Source of the DNA: DASWYT01 sp965246875
GTDB taxonomy: Bacteria; Pseudomonadota; Alphaproteobacteria; Micavibrionales; SZUA-601
DNA length: 64,000 bases
Direction: 5' to 3'
NCBI GenBank assembly: GCA_965246875.1
Contig: CBDFFU010000006.1
Location: 496,001-560,000 of the forward strand
Shown here: piece after piece, positions 11,044 to 19,805 of the stretch
Layout: each line of letters starts with the position of its first letter
How positions within the stretch are numbered: position 1 is the stretch's first letter
Notes under the pieces: generated by a model
The model's database searches: none
Seen by the model: only the letters and a program-made list of their open reading frames with translations
Told to the model about the DNA's origin: nothing
Position numbers and translations under genes: made by a program

Positions 11044-11934
11044 TCAAGGCCACTTCGCTTCGGGCGGCAGTGACATTAAAATCGCTTCAACGTTGCCGCC
11101 GGTTTTGAGGCCAAACGTGGTGCCGCGGTCATAGAGCAAATTGAATTCAGCATAATAACCACGCTTGATGAGTTGTGTTTCTTTTTCCTCTGGTGTCCAG
11201 ACTTCGTGCATGCGGCGGCGAACTAATTGTGGATAGATGTCCAGAAACGCCTTGCCGATGCTTTGCGTAAAAGCGAAATCGTTTTCCCAATCGCCGGTGT
11301 TGTGATAGTCGTAAAAAATCCCGCCAACACCGCGTGCCATGTTACGGTGCTTGATATAAAAATACTCGTCGCACCAGTCTTTGTATTTTGGGAAGAGAGC
11401 GGGGTCGAACGTGTCACAAGCGGTTTGAAAGGCGCCCAGGAAATCTGCAGTGTCTTCGGCAAACGGGATGGCCGGATTCAAATCGCCGCCGCCGCCAAAC
11501 CATTGTTTGCCGGTGATGATCTGGCGCGTGTTGATATGGACGGCAGGCACGCGCGGGTTGCGCATGTGGGCGACCAGCGAAATGCCGGCGGCCCAGTAGT
11601 GGCCATCGCTGTCATCGGCACCCGGAATGGCGGAGCGGAATTCCGGGGAGAAGACGCCTTCAACGGTGGAGATATTGACACCGACTTTTTCAAACACGCG
11701 GCCATGCATCACACTCATGACGCCGCCACCGCCTTGTTGCGCCGTGTCACTGTCGTGTGCTGCGCCGCGTTGCCAGTCTTTGCGCACAAACCGCCCGGCT
11801 GGCAAGTCGGCAAACGGGCCAGTGGCTAGTTCATCTTCGATTCGCTCAAATTCAGCACAGATGAGGTCACGCAGCTGAGCAAACCATGCCGTAGAGCGCG
11901 TTTTCTTTACCTCAAATGTTGGATCATCAGTCAT
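11044..11934 (-). CDS. hemF: Oxygen-dependent coproporphyrinogen III oxidase
   Basis: HemF oxidatively decarboxylates coproporphyrinogen III to protoporphyrinogen IX using O2, a late step of heme synthesis. The 296-residue protein has the family's normal length and conserved blocks: 'GGGVMSVMHGRVFEKVGVN', 'VPAVHINTR', 'WFGGGGDLNP', 'KYKDWCDEYFYIKHRN' and 'RGVGGIFYDY'. It ends with the 'YYAEFNLLYDRGTTFGLKTGG' region near the C-terminus. With hemB and hemC elsewhere in the window, it supports aerobic heme synthesis for the bd oxidase. It is transcribed divergently from the orphan at 12096. Confidence 0.97.
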   Translation of the reverse strand: MTDDPTFEVKKTRSTAWFAQLRDLICAEFERIEDELATGPFADLPAGRFVRKDWQRGAAHDSDTAQQGGGGVMSVMHGRVFEKVGVNISTVEGVFSPEFRSAIPGADDSDGHYWAAGISLVAHMRNPRVPAVHINTRQIITGKQWFGGGGDLNPAIPFAEDTADFLGAFQTACDTFDPALFPKYKDWCDEYFYIKHRNMARGVGGIFYDYHNTGDWENDFAFTQSIGKAFLDIYPQLVRRRMHEVWTPEEKETQLIKRGYYAEFNLLYDRGTTFGLKTGGNVEAILMSLPPEAKWP

Positions 11935-12023
11935 GATTTAGTCTAGCAAAAGAAAAGGATATTGTTAGGTGAGTAATTTTCTTACCTTTCAAGACCGTTT
12001 AAATCTGCTTCCGAACTTTTTTA

Positions 12024-12052
12024 TTGACAAATACTATAAACTAAAATACAAT
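12024..12052 (+). promoter_or_regulatory. Strong promoter of orphan gene at 12096
   Basis: TTGACA at 12024-12029 and TACAAT at 12047-12052 are spaced by 17 bases in a very AT-rich setting. The predicted start lies about 35 bases before the ATG. Confidence 0.7.
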
Positions 12053-12095
12053 TACATAAAACATAAATAAAGTTAAGACTTAAAGAGAGTTTGAA

Positions 12096-12515
12096 ATGAA
12101 AGAATTAGCGCCGCCATTTTTTGCTGGATATGATAAAGACGATATTGCGAAAGAGTCGCAAGTTAGAGAATATCTGACTCATTATGCACAAATGAAACAA
12201 CAGGAACCTGAAAAGTTTACTGGCTTCACCCACGAGGTATTTTACGATCTGGTTGATACGTATCTCAATCTTAAAGGTGATATGGGTTTAGACGACGTCA
12301 ACGGGCGTTTTTCTCATATTATGCAACAGGATTACAGTTTTAAAAAAGAAAATGCTGATCGCTTTGCCATTGTGGCTGACGTATTAGTTGCCGGAATGGA
12401 ACTGAAATCACACAACGACGAAATGATTGCATTGATGCGGACGTTCGACGTTGGCGCGGAAGAGCATAAGCATCACATATATGCGTTTTGCGAAGGAAAA
12501 ACCAAGTATGCTTGA
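12096..12515 (+). CDS. Orphan helical protein of unknown function
   Basis: The product is 139 residues and is not recognised. It is predicted to be cytoplasmic, charged and mostly helical. There is no signal peptide, membrane segment or catalytic motif. The only notable element is a C-terminal His cluster (EEHKHHIY). The start is supported by AAAGAGAG upstream and by a near-consensus promoter. It belongs to a group of AT-rich single genes in this window with TTGACA-type promoters (see the entries at 31041, 47109, 51394 and 58760). Confidence 0.65.
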   Translation: MKELAPPFFAGYDKDDIAKESQVREYLTHYAQMKQQEPEKFTGFTHEVFYDLVDTYLNLKGDMGLDDVNGRFSHIMQQDYSFKKENADRFAIVADVLVAGMELKSHNDEMIALMRTFDVGAEEHKHHIYAFCEGKTKYA

Positions 12516-12611
12516 TCGGATATTTGGGCATGCCGGAGAAGTTGTTCCTGTATTAAAGGACACAGGATTGAGAATACGAAATAGAAAACATATCGATATC
12601 CAATAATTACT

Positions 12612-13433
12612 TCAGCTCAACAAGATCACCCAAATCAACACACCCAAAATCAAGCGGTAAATCACAAACGCGGTAAAAGTATGCGTCTGCAGATAGCGCA
12701 GTAAAAAGTGAATCACAACAAGCGCGATGAAAAATGTCAGCGCGGCGACGATAAAGAAATCTTGGATTTGTCCAGCGGGAAAGGGTTGATGTTCCGCGTA
12801 TTTGAGGCCCATTTTTAAAAATTCATATAGAACAGCGGCGGCCGTGACAGGGATCGATAACAACATCGAAAACCGTGCGGCCTGGCTGCGCTCAAACCCC
12901 ATAAAGCGGGCAGCGGTCATGGTAATGCCGCTGCGGCTGGTGCCGGGAATCAGAGCCAGCACTTGTGACAGGCCAATGATGGCGGCGCGTTTGATCGTGA
13001 GACCCGTTTCAATGGTGTAACGGTTGACGCTTTGTTTGTCGGCGAACCACAGCAATAAACCAAACACGATGCTGGTCGTGCCAATGATCCAGATATGGCG
13101 CATCATTTCTTCGTTATAGGCCGTAATCAATGCACCGCCGACCAGGCCCGGAATCGTGCCGACAATCAAGGCATACACAAGCGTCGTGTCAAATGTTTTT
13201 GTCTTGCGGAAAATAATCTCACCAAAGCCACGCCACATTTGCAGCAAACGTTGATGAAAATACAGCATCACAGCGGCCAGCGTTCCCAAATGCGCGCCGA
13301 TATCAATCATCAAACCCTGGTCTGGCATGTGCAGCACATACGGCACCAAAATCAAATGCGCGCTGGAGCTGATCGGCAGGAATTCAGTAATGCCCTGAAC
13401 GATAGACAGAACGAACAAATGCAAAAAGGTCAT
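12612..13433 (-). CDS. uppP: Undecaprenyl-diphosphatase
   Basis: UppP (BacA) dephosphorylates undecaprenyl diphosphate to recycle the lipid carrier for peptidoglycan and polysaccharide synthesis. The 273-residue protein has about eight membrane segments and both active-site signatures: 'QGITEFLPISSSAHLIL' near the N-terminus, and 'LIPGTSRSGITMTAAR' in the second half with the PGxSRSG phosphatase motif. The ATG at 13433 is used; the upstream in-frame codon at 13445 is TTG. No strong ribosome binding site is seen. It stands alone, divergent from the small membrane protein at 13579. Confidence 0.96.
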   Translation of the reverse strand: MTFLHLFVLSIVQGITEFLPISSSAHLILVPYVLHMPDQGLMIDIGAHLGTLAAVMLYFHQRLLQMWRGFGEIIFRKTKTFDTTLVYALIVGTIPGLVGGALITAYNEEMMRHIWIIGTTSIVFGLLLWFADKQSVNRYTIETGLTIKRAAIIGLSQVLALIPGTSRSGITMTAARFMGFERSQAARFSMLLSIPVTAAAVLYEFLKMGLKYAEHQPFPAGQIQDFFIVAALTFFIALVVIHFLLRYLQTHTFTAFVIYRLILGVLIWVILLS

Positions 13434-13578
13434 AGGCTGGGCCAAAGGTTATGGGTGAGGGGTATACGGGTTTCAATTCGGGTCTTGTCTTGTTAAATTA
13501 GCCCCAGTTGCCCTGTATAATCAACATAGGCAACCGATGGTGCGTCATTAATGGCGTAGAAAAAGAAAGGGCTAGGCG

Positions 13579-13773
13579 ATGTTTGTGTATGGGCTGGTCG
13601 GTTTTTTAATCGGCATGATTGTGGGTGGTTTTATCAACCGCATCCTGTTGCGCCATGTGCCATCTGCCGAATGGCGCAAAAATCGGAATATTAAACTTAA
13701 ATACGGTGCGTTTAACTGGCTATGCGGCCTTTTAGGCCTTATTGCAGCCTTGTACCTGGCGCGGTTTGTGTGA
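13579..13773 (+). CDS. Small two-helix membrane protein upstream of zapE
   Basis: The 64-residue product has two hydrophobic helices (VYGLVGFLIGMIVGGFI and NWLCGLLGLIAALYLARF), joined by a basic loop (RHVPSAEWRKNRNIKLKYG). It is a candidate inner-membrane protein of unknown function. An AGGGCTAGGCG purine-rich stretch precedes the ATG. Its stop is followed two bases later by the zapE start, so translational coupling with zapE is likely. Confidence 0.65.
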   Translation: MFVYGLVGFLIGMIVGGFINRILLRHVPSAEWRKNRNIKLKYGAFNWLCGLLGLIAALYLARFV

Positions 13774-13775
13774 CC

Positions 13776-14912
13776 ATGGCTGTCCATCCTGTTCAATCCT
13801 TATATGATACCGCTTGTGCAGACGGACGTTTGCGTCCGGATATAGCGCAACAAAACGCTGTTCATATTTTAGACCAGCGTTATAACGCTATCCCGGTTTC
13901 AAAAGCACCGAAATCATTCGGGCAGCGTCTGCGGCAAAAACCAGTGCAACCGGTTACGGGCGTTTATGTGTATGGCGATGTCGGCCGGGGCAAATCAATG
14001 CTCATGCAATTTTTTATTGACGCCGTACAGCAGCGCAATCAACAACAGCCGGCACGCACCTGGCGGATCGAGCGGCAGCATTTTCACAGCTTTATGCTGG
14101 GGTTGCACAGCCAATTGCATGCACAAAATGATTCGGATGACCGGCTGCACAACCGCTTGGCTGATCTGGCAGATAATCTGGCTGATCGGCTAGATATTTT
14201 GTGCTTCGATGAATTTCATGTAACGGATGTCACCGATGCCATGTTGCTGATGCCGTACTTTACCCGGCTGTGGGAACGTGGTGTCACTGTGATTGCCACT
14301 AGTAATTTTGCCCCACCGGATCTGTATAAAAACGGTTTACAGCGTGAGCGTTTTTTGCCGTTTATTGCGCTGCTGCAACAACGCATGCAAGTTGTTGCTC
14401 TACACAGTGCGCAGGATTACCGCCTATTGCAGTGGCAGAGTGAGGCAAAGAAACACGATCACTGGCTGCAACCGTTGAATGCGGCTACAGAAGCGGAGTT
14501 GAATGAGATTTTCAAATCTTTGGTTGGGTATGATCATGTGGTGCCAGAAACAATCGCGATTGCCGCGCAGGATCGCAGTATAATAATCCCTCAGGCCAGT
14601 CGGCATGTGGCCATGCTGGATATTGAAAACATGCTGACAGATGCCATTGGTGCGGCCGATTTCATTGCATTGGCTGCGCGCTTCCCGATTATTCTACTGG
14701 ATCGTGTACCAAGGTTTGCCGCCAATGAAAATGATCGCGCCAAACGATTCATGTTGCTGATCGACAGTTTATATGAGGCGGGAACGCAGCTTTATATACG
14801 TGGTGCTGTAGTGCCGGAAAATTTATATCCGGCAGACGGGCGATTGGCGTTTGAATTTGCACGAACCGTGAGCCGCCTGCAGGAAATGCGTTTTAAAGAC
14901 GTGACTAACTAA
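13776..14912 (+). CDS. zapE: Cell division protein ZapE (AFG1-like ATPase)
   Basis: ZapE is an AFG1-family P-loop ATPase that associates with the FtsZ ring. The 378-residue product has Walker A 'GDVGRGKSM' (67-75), Walker B 'LDILCFDEFHVTDV', a sensor-like 'VTVIATSNFAPPDLYKNGLQRERFLPFI' segment, and the C-terminal 'IRGAVVPENLYP...FEFARTVSRLQEM' that is typical of the family. The ATG at 13776 is chosen because the longer frame overlaps the preceding small gene. In many alphaproteobacteria it lies near TCA-cycle genes; here it follows a small membrane protein and is convergent with galU. Confidence 0.95.
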   Translation: MAVHPVQSLYDTACADGRLRPDIAQQNAVHILDQRYNAIPVSKAPKSFGQRLRQKPVQPVTGVYVYGDVGRGKSMLMQFFIDAVQQRNQQQPARTWRIERQHFHSFMLGLHSQLHAQNDSDDRLHNRLADLADNLADRLDILCFDEFHVTDVTDAMLLMPYFTRLWERGVTVIATSNFAPPDLYKNGLQRERFLPFIALLQQRMQVVALHSAQDYRLLQWQSEAKKHDHWLQPLNAATEAELNEIFKSLVGYDHVVPETIAIAAQDRSIIIPQASRHVAMLDIENMLTDAIGAADFIALAARFPIILLDRVPRFAANENDRAKRFMLLIDSLYEAGTQLYIRGAVVPENLYPADGRLAFEFARTVSRLQEMRFKDVTN

Positions 14913-14920
14913 TTAGTTAG
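14905..14920. other. Palindrome carrying both convergent stop codons
   Basis: CTAACTAATTAGTTAG is a perfect 16-base palindrome. The zapE stop (TAA, 14910-14912) directly abuts the galU stop on the other strand (14913-14915), so the two genes have no intergenic space. Confidence 0.8.
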
Positions 14921-15806
14921 CTGGACGATATTTTTCCAACAAGGCCATGACATCGTCACGCATATCGTGACGGGCAAGAGAAAACGCAATGTTCGCTTCG
15001 ATAAAACCAAGTTTATGTCCGCAATCGTAACGACGTCCATTATAAATCTGACCGTAGAATTTTTGCGTTTTAGCCAGAGTATTCATAGCGTCGATTAATT
15101 GAATCTCGCCACCAACACCCGGCTCTTGGTTAGCCAAAACATCGAAAATCTCCGGCTGTAAAATATAACGGCCTGGGCCAGCTAAGCGTGATGGTGCTTT
15201 GGCAAGTGTTGGTTTTTCAACAACACCTGTGATTGGCAAAATATGCGGCTGGTTTTCTTTGACAGGCTTATCGACCGCATATATCCCGTATTTTGAGACG
15301 TCATTATCCGGCACTTCGATCAGAGATACGATGTTGTCACCGTATTGATTATAAGCCTCCATCATCTGCGCCAGACAACCTTTTTCACTAAGAAACAATT
15401 CATCTGGCAAGACAACGGCAAATGGTTCGTTGCCAATTAAATGACGCGCACAATAAACAGCGTGACCTAAACCTAAAGCGGTGTGTTGACGCACAGCCAG
15501 CATTTCACCACTTGGAATTTCAGCGGCTAATGCAACGCCTAGGGCTTCCTGCTTGTTGCGGCGTTCCAGTGTGCTGATTAAATGGTGTTGGCGATCAAAA
15601 TGGTCCTCGATCAAGCTTTTACCGCTTGAAGTAATAAAAATAAACTCAGTAATCCCGGCTTCTTTGGCTTCTTCAACGACGTGTTGAATAAGCGGACGAT
15701 CCACCAGCGTCAGCATTTCTTTCGGCATGGCTTTGGTGGCTGGCAGCAAACGTGTGCCCATACCGGCAACAGGGAAAACAGCTTTACGTACAGGGCGAAT
15801 GGCCAT
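14913..15806 (-). CDS. galU: UTP-glucose-1-phosphate uridylyltransferase
   Basis: GalU makes UDP-glucose from UTP and glucose-1-phosphate for lipopolysaccharide, exopolysaccharide and UDP-sugar pools. The 297-residue length is standard. The nucleotide-binding signature 'FPVAGMGTRLLPATKAMPKE' starts near residue 11. Other conserved blocks are 'LVDRPLIQHVVEEA', 'LGLGHAVYCA' and 'VVLPDELF', and the C-terminal block 'GGEIQLIDAM' is also present. A GAGG element lies 8 bases before the ATG. An intrinsic terminator (15840-15873) separates it from the upstream lipoprotein gene. Confidence 0.97.
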   Translation of the reverse strand: MAIRPVRKAVFPVAGMGTRLLPATKAMPKEMLTLVDRPLIQHVVEEAKEAGITEFIFITSSGKSLIEDHFDRQHHLISTLERRNKQEALGVALAAEIPSGEMLAVRQHTALGLGHAVYCARHLIGNEPFAVVLPDELFLSEKGCLAQMMEAYNQYGDNIVSLIEVPDNDVSKYGIYAVDKPVKENQPHILPITGVVEKPTLAKAPSRLAGPGRYILQPEIFDVLANQEPGVGGEIQLIDAMNTLAKTQKFYGQIYNGRRYDCGHKLGFIEANIAFSLARHDMRDDVMALLEKYRPAN

Positions 15807-15839
15807 GAGAAACCTCGGTGTAAATTTTTAAACTCAGAA

Positions 15840-15873
15840 GAAAAAAAAGACCCAAGCCTAAGCCCGGGTCTTT
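15840..15873 (-). terminator. Intrinsic terminator after the lipoprotein gene
   Basis: Read on the minus strand, AAGACCC and GGGTCTT form a stem of 7 pairs around a GC-containing loop and are followed by eight T. It lies 47 bases after the lipoprotein stop. Confidence 0.85.
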
Positions 15874-15920
15874 ATCGTTAAACGGCTGCTCGGAAGAAAA
15901 TCTTCGTCGCAGCAACGTTC

Positions 15921-16304
15921 TTATTCGTTGGTATCAGCAGCTGGCTCAGTCGTTGTGGTGGTCGACTCAGTTGTTGTTGCTGGTGCCATGGCCGCGTCAG
16001 GAGCTGGCTCAGTGGTTGTTGTGGTCGTTGTCGTTGTATTAGCAGCTGGCTCAGCCATTTTAGCATCAACAGCGGCTTTGGCTTCGTCTGCTTTGGCTTT
16101 AACAGCGTCAGCCGCGTTATCAACAGCAGCACCGGCTTGATCAGCAGCTTTGGATGCGTTGTCTTTAGCAGCATCGAATGCAGCGTCCGCTTTGGCTTCG
16201 CTGGCAGCAGCTTGTTCATTAGCAGCCTGCTCGTCTTTTTTCGGACCGCAGGCAACCAGAGCCAGAGCCAATGGCAAAACCAGCAATAATTTCCACATTT
16301 TCAT
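15921..16304 (-). CDS. Ala/Thr-rich small lipoprotein
   Basis: The 127-residue product has a lipoprotein signal (KLLLVLPLALALVAC) with a canonical lipobox LVAC and Cys at residue 19. The next 70 or so residues are Ala/Lys/Asp/Glu-rich heptad-like repeats (AAKDNASKAADQAGAAVDNA and similar) that should form a long helix. The tail contains two threonine runs (nine and five Thr), with Glu/Pro/Ala spacers. This resembles alanine-zipper Lpp-like or late-embryogenesis-like spacers that tether or fill the envelope. The function is unknown. The ATG at 16304 follows AAAGGAAC; the longer frame upstream is rejected. The gene has its own terminator. Confidence 0.8.
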   Translation of the reverse strand: MKMWKLLLVLPLALALVACGPKKDEQAANEQAAASEAKADAAFDAAKDNASKAADQAGAAVDNAADAVKAKADEAKAAVDAKMAEPAANTTTTTTTTTEPAPDAAMAPATTTESTTTTTEPAADTNE

Positions 16305-16487
16305 GAGATGTTCCTTTGAGTAGTAAGTTAATGTGACTAGTAGGGTATCCACTGCCGCCAATATATAAGCGGAGACCGGAGAATTCCTACCCCTTTTGTA
16401 TGATTTTTTAAGGAGTTGTGCAAGGCCACAGCTACAGAAAGGCATAAAAATTTGAATAGGTTTTAAAAAAAATCGTTGTTTTACGGG

Positions 16488-16931
16488 TTAATATTGATGA
16501 TGGTGAAAATGTTCAATCACCATAACGACGATTACGGCAATCGCTAGATTGACTGCATAACGCCGCCAGAAACCAGCATTTGAATGATTAACTGGGCACG
16601 GTGCGCAAGTGCTGCAGTCGGTTTGATGGACTGGCTTATGACAGACAACAGCAAAATGCCCACGCTGATGCTGCCAATGGTGGAATTTATCTTCCAATTG
16701 CAGGCACAACCACACGATTAGAGGCGCGAGACCCAAAGCCAGATAAATGTGTGATCGTTCCGATAAGGCCAACAAACTTGTTAATAATCCGATCGAACCA
16801 ACGGTCTTTAACAGCAATGGCACAATGACACAGCAGCCCAGATGTTGTTTTAACGGTACGATAATCAAGCTGGTGAGGCTAATCGTACGCTTTTTCGGCT
16901 GAATGACAGGTGTGGCGGCAAGGTCGTGCAT
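16488..16931 (-). CDS. Small membrane protein with Cys/His-rich loop
   Basis: The 147-residue product has three or four hydrophobic segments. It contains an early 'QHLGCC' motif and a loop rich in Cys and His (VVCHKPVHQTDCSTCAPCP). The C-terminus is a membrane helix ending in a His cluster (EHFHHHQY). The arrangement recalls MerC-type metal transport proteins, and metal binding is a reasonable inference, but I cannot assign a family firmly. It lies downstream of the bd oxidase operon on the same strand, separated by 38 bases, so it could be the last gene of that operon. Confidence 0.6.
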   Translation of the reverse strand: MHDLAATPVIQPKKRTISLTSLIIVPLKQHLGCCVIVPLLLKTVGSIGLLTSLLALSERSHIYLALGLAPLIVWLCLQLEDKFHHWQHQRGHFAVVCHKPVHQTDCSTCAPCPVNHSNAGFWRRYAVNLAIAVIVVMVIEHFHHHQY

Positions 16932-16969
16932 TGATAAGATTTAACACATCACCCGCCTGATAGCCAGAC

Positions 16970-17137
16970 TTATTTAAAGACTGGCGGACGCGGCAAAATC
17001 AGGCGAATGCCGTAAGCGACTAAGGTTAGAAAGAGAAACCCAACCAGATACAGTGTGATCAGCCACAGCCAGTTTTTCGCGCGAGGCCAGCGGTTGTAAA
17101 ATTGGTCCAGCCGCGTGGTCAACGCATCAATACCCAT
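16970..17137 (-). CDS. DUF2474-like small subunit of the bd oxidase
   Basis: The 55-residue protein has one membrane helix (LWLITLYLVGFLFLTLVAYGIRLIL) preceded by a basic segment (YNRWPRAKNW). Its size, single helix and position right after cydB match the DUF2474/CydX-like accessory subunits that stabilise cytochrome bd oxidases. The ATG at 17137 overlaps the end of cydB by 11 bases and follows GAAGG inside cydB, which indicates translational coupling. Confidence 0.75.
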   Translation of the reverse strand: MGIDALTTRLDQFYNRWPRAKNWLWLITLYLVGFLFLTLVAYGIRLILPRPPVFK

Positions 17138-18152
17138 GATCATAGCCTTCATGCGTGACTTTGCCGCGAAAGACCCAATAGACGTAAAGCGTATAAGCCA
17201 GCACAACCGGCAAGACGATGGCAGTGCCGACCAGCAACAGTGATAGTGTCTCCGGTGGTGATGCCGTCTGCCAAATGGTCAAACTATGCGGCACGGCATA
17301 CGGGAAAATGCTGATTGCTAAACCCAAAAACGCACAGCCAAACAACGCCATCGTCAAGAAAAATGGTTTGTAAGTCGCTTCATTTTGCAGGCCGCGATAG
17401 ATATTGACCGCGATGATGAGTGACGCAATTGGCAATGGCGACAGGTACAACATGTTATGACCATCAAACCAGCGTGCTTTGATATCAGCGTCCAAGAACG
17501 GCACCCACAGGCTGACAAGGCCAAACATAATCAGCACTAAGACTAATAAATATTGCGCACAGCGCCGTGCCCAGGCATTCGTCTCGCCCTCGGTTTTTTT
17601 GACCAGCCACGTGGCGCCAATCAAGCCATAGCCGCAGACCAGCGCAATGCCACAGAAAATGGGAAAGGCCTGCAGCCAGTCCAATGGCCCGCCTGAAAAT
17701 TTGGCATTGGTCACGGTGATGCCTTGCACAAAACTGCCCAAGACAAGCCCTTGGGCAAAAGTTGCAATCAATGAGCCAAAATGAAACGCGATGTCCCATA
17801 AATAGCGCGAGCTGTCCGCTTTGAAACGAAATTCAAAGGCGACACCGCGAAAGATAAGAGCAATCAGCATGATAATGATAGGCATATACACCGCTGGAAT
17901 AATCACGGCAAACGCTGTTGGAAAGGCGATTAATAAACCGCCACCGCCCATGACCAGCCAGGTTTCATTGCCATCCCAAAACGGCGCAACCGAATACATG
18001 ATCTTATCGCGGCATTGATGAGACGGGGCAAAGGGAAACAAAATTCCGCAACCCAGATCAAAACCATCAAGCAGCACATAGAGAAAGACGGCCAGCCCGA
18101 TAATGCCGCTCCAGATCAAGGGCAAATCAAGAAAAGAGTCGAATGAGAACAT
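17127..18152 (-). CDS. cydB: Cytochrome bd-type (cyanide-insensitive) ubiquinol oxidase subunit II
   Basis: Subunit II partners CydA in the quinol oxidase of the inner membrane. The 341-residue product has about eight or nine membrane segments. Signatures are 'VLLDGFDLGCGILFPF' and 'APFWDGNETWLVMGGGGLLIAFP', plus 'LIFRGVAFEFRFKAD', all typical of the CydB/CioB family. The start at 18152 is supported by AGGAAATTCCC upstream. The gap to cydA is 15 bases, so the two form an operon with the small subunit. Confidence 0.97.
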   Translation of the reverse strand: MFSFDSFLDLPLIWSGIIGLAVFLYVLLDGFDLGCGILFPFAPSHQCRDKIMYSVAPFWDGNETWLVMGGGGLLIAFPTAFAVIIPAVYMPIIIMLIALIFRGVAFEFRFKADSSRYLWDIAFHFGSLIATFAQGLVLGSFVQGITVTNAKFSGGPLDWLQAFPIFCGIALVCGYGLIGATWLVKKTEGETNAWARRCAQYLLVLVLIMFGLVSLWVPFLDADIKARWFDGHNMLYLSPLPIASLIIAVNIYRGLQNEATYKPFFLTMALFGCAFLGLAISIFPYAVPHSLTIWQTASPPETLSLLLVGTAIVLPVVLAYTLYVYWVFRGKVTHEGYDHGY

Positions 18153-18167
18153 GGGAATTTCCTGTTT

Positions 18168-19634
18168 TTAAAACGGCATCGTCGGGTCAAGTGTTGGTGC
18201 AACGTCCACAGTACGATCTTCTGTTTCTGTCATGGGAACGGCCCAGCCGGTAGCTTGTGCATGCAACGGTAAGAACATGCGCGCATTGGCTGGCGCACCA
18301 AATGTGTCGATCCATTTGCCAGCAGTGGGTCCGCGGCGGATCAATTTGAACATGTAATAGACGCCACTGCCAAACACGATGGCATAGGCGACGATGTAGA
18401 GTGCCAGTGATATCGCGACCTCTTGCCCGGTAATGGGTGACAGCGCGTCTTTGGTGCGCATGACGCCATACAGGACATACGGTTGACGGCCGATCTCAGT
18501 CGTAAACCAGCCCGCCAAAATCGCGATAATGCCGCTGGGCGCCATCGCGATCAGCCACGGATACAGCCAGCGGCTGTCGAACAAGCGACCACGCAGCCAC
18601 AACGTTCCGGCCACAACACCGGTCAGCAGCATTAACATGCCAATTCCCACCATCGTGCGAAACGCAAAAAAGACGGGCAGGACAGGTGGACGTTCCTCTT
18701 TCGGCCAGTGTTTCAGCCCTTTGATCTCGCCGCCAAAATGATGTGTCAAAATCATGCTGGCCCCGCCGGGTACAGACAATAAAGTATGTGTTTTTTCTTG
18801 CTTGCTATCCGGGTAACCCAACAAGACAAGCGGCGCATGATCACGTGTTTCCCACAACCCCTCCATGGCCGCAATTTTGACCGGTTGGTGTTCCAGCGTG
18901 TTTAGCCCGTGCCAATCGCCAACGGCAATCTGCACTGGTGTAACAAACGCCGCCATCAATAACGCCATGCCCACCATAATGCGTGCATGGGCCGTATGCT
19001 GCCGCCGCCAGAGATACCAGGCACCCGTGGCACCCACCAGAAATGCCGTCGACAGAAACGCGGCCAATAGCATGTGAATGAAACGCGGCGCAAAGCTTGG
19101 GTTGAAAATAATTTCCAGCCAATTGGTGGGACGCATCAACCCGTTGGCATCAATGGCAAAACCTTGCGGAGTTTGCATCCAGCTGTTGGCGGAAATGATC
19201 CAGAACGCGGACATCATGGTACCGATGCTGACCGTGACGGTGGCGGCAAAATGCATCTTCGCGCTGACCTTGCTCCAGCCGAACAGCATTATGGACAGGA
19301 ACGACGCTTCCAAGAAGAATGCCACCAGCACTTCGAAGCCCATCAATGGCCCGATCACGCGGCCGACCTGTTCCGCGTAAGGCGCCCAGTTGGTGCCGAA
19401 TTGGTAGGGCATGGTAATGCCAGAGACCACACCAATGCCAAAACACACCGCAAACAATTTCATCCAGAACAGATACAGTTCTTTGTACACCGGATGTTTT
19501 GTTTTCAGAAACAACCCTTCCAGCACGGCAAGATAGGCCGCTAAACCGATGGTAATAGCCGGAAAAATAATGTGAAATGCAATCACAAACGCAAATTGAA
19601 TGCGCGATAGGATAAGCGGGTCAAGGTGAACCAT
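18168..19634 (-). CDS. cydA: Cytochrome bd-type (cyanide-insensitive) ubiquinol oxidase subunit I
   Basis: Subunit I binds hemes b558, b595 and d and oxidises ubiquinol, reducing O2 to water. The 488-residue product opens with 'LSRIQFAFVIAFHIIFPA', including the conserved His21. It contains 'GFEVLVAFFLEASFLSIMLFGW' and 'EIGRQPYVLYGVMRT', both family landmarks. It is shorter than the roughly 520 residues of long-Q-loop enzymes, which places it in the short-Q-loop CioA-like group. It is the first gene of a cydA-cydB-DUF2474 operon. An oxidase of this type allows respiration at low O2 or with inhibited heme-copper oxidases. Confidence 0.96.
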   Translation of the reverse strand: MVHLDPLILSRIQFAFVIAFHIIFPAITIGLAAYLAVLEGLFLKTKHPVYKELYLFWMKLFAVCFGIGVVSGITMPYQFGTNWAPYAEQVGRVIGPLMGFEVLVAFFLEASFLSIMLFGWSKVSAKMHFAATVTVSIGTMMSAFWIISANSWMQTPQGFAIDANGLMRPTNWLEIIFNPSFAPRFIHMLLAAFLSTAFLVGATGAWYLWRRQHTAHARIMVGMALLMAAFVTPVQIAVGDWHGLNTLEHQPVKIAAMEGLWETRDHAPLVLLGYPDSKQEKTHTLLSVPGGASMILTHHFGGEIKGLKHWPKEERPPVLPVFFAFRTMVGIGMLMLLTGVVAGTLWLRGRLFDSRWLYPWLIAMAPSGIIAILAGWFTTEIGRQPYVLYGVMRTKDALSPITGQEVAISLALYIVAYAIVFGSGVYYMFKLIRRGPTAGKWIDTFGAPANARMFLPLHAQATGWAVPMTETEDRTVDVAPTLDPTMPF

Positions 19635-19805
19635 AACAGACTCAATGCATCAAGAATAATAGATGTCCTGAATGTTACGCCTTTAGAGAGTGGAAATGCA
19701 AGTTCGGAGAATGAGAATTATTTTTAATCTGCTTTTTGCTGTCTGTAAACGTTTTTCAAATGTATAAAATCTCATAAATCAAAAAGATTTATATAATACC
19801 GAATT

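Noticed and set aside
15928..16140. Plus-strand Val/Ala-rich ORF opposite the lipoprotein
   Set aside because: It is the complement of the Thr/Ala repeat codons, and the minus strand has a lipobox and ribosome binding site.
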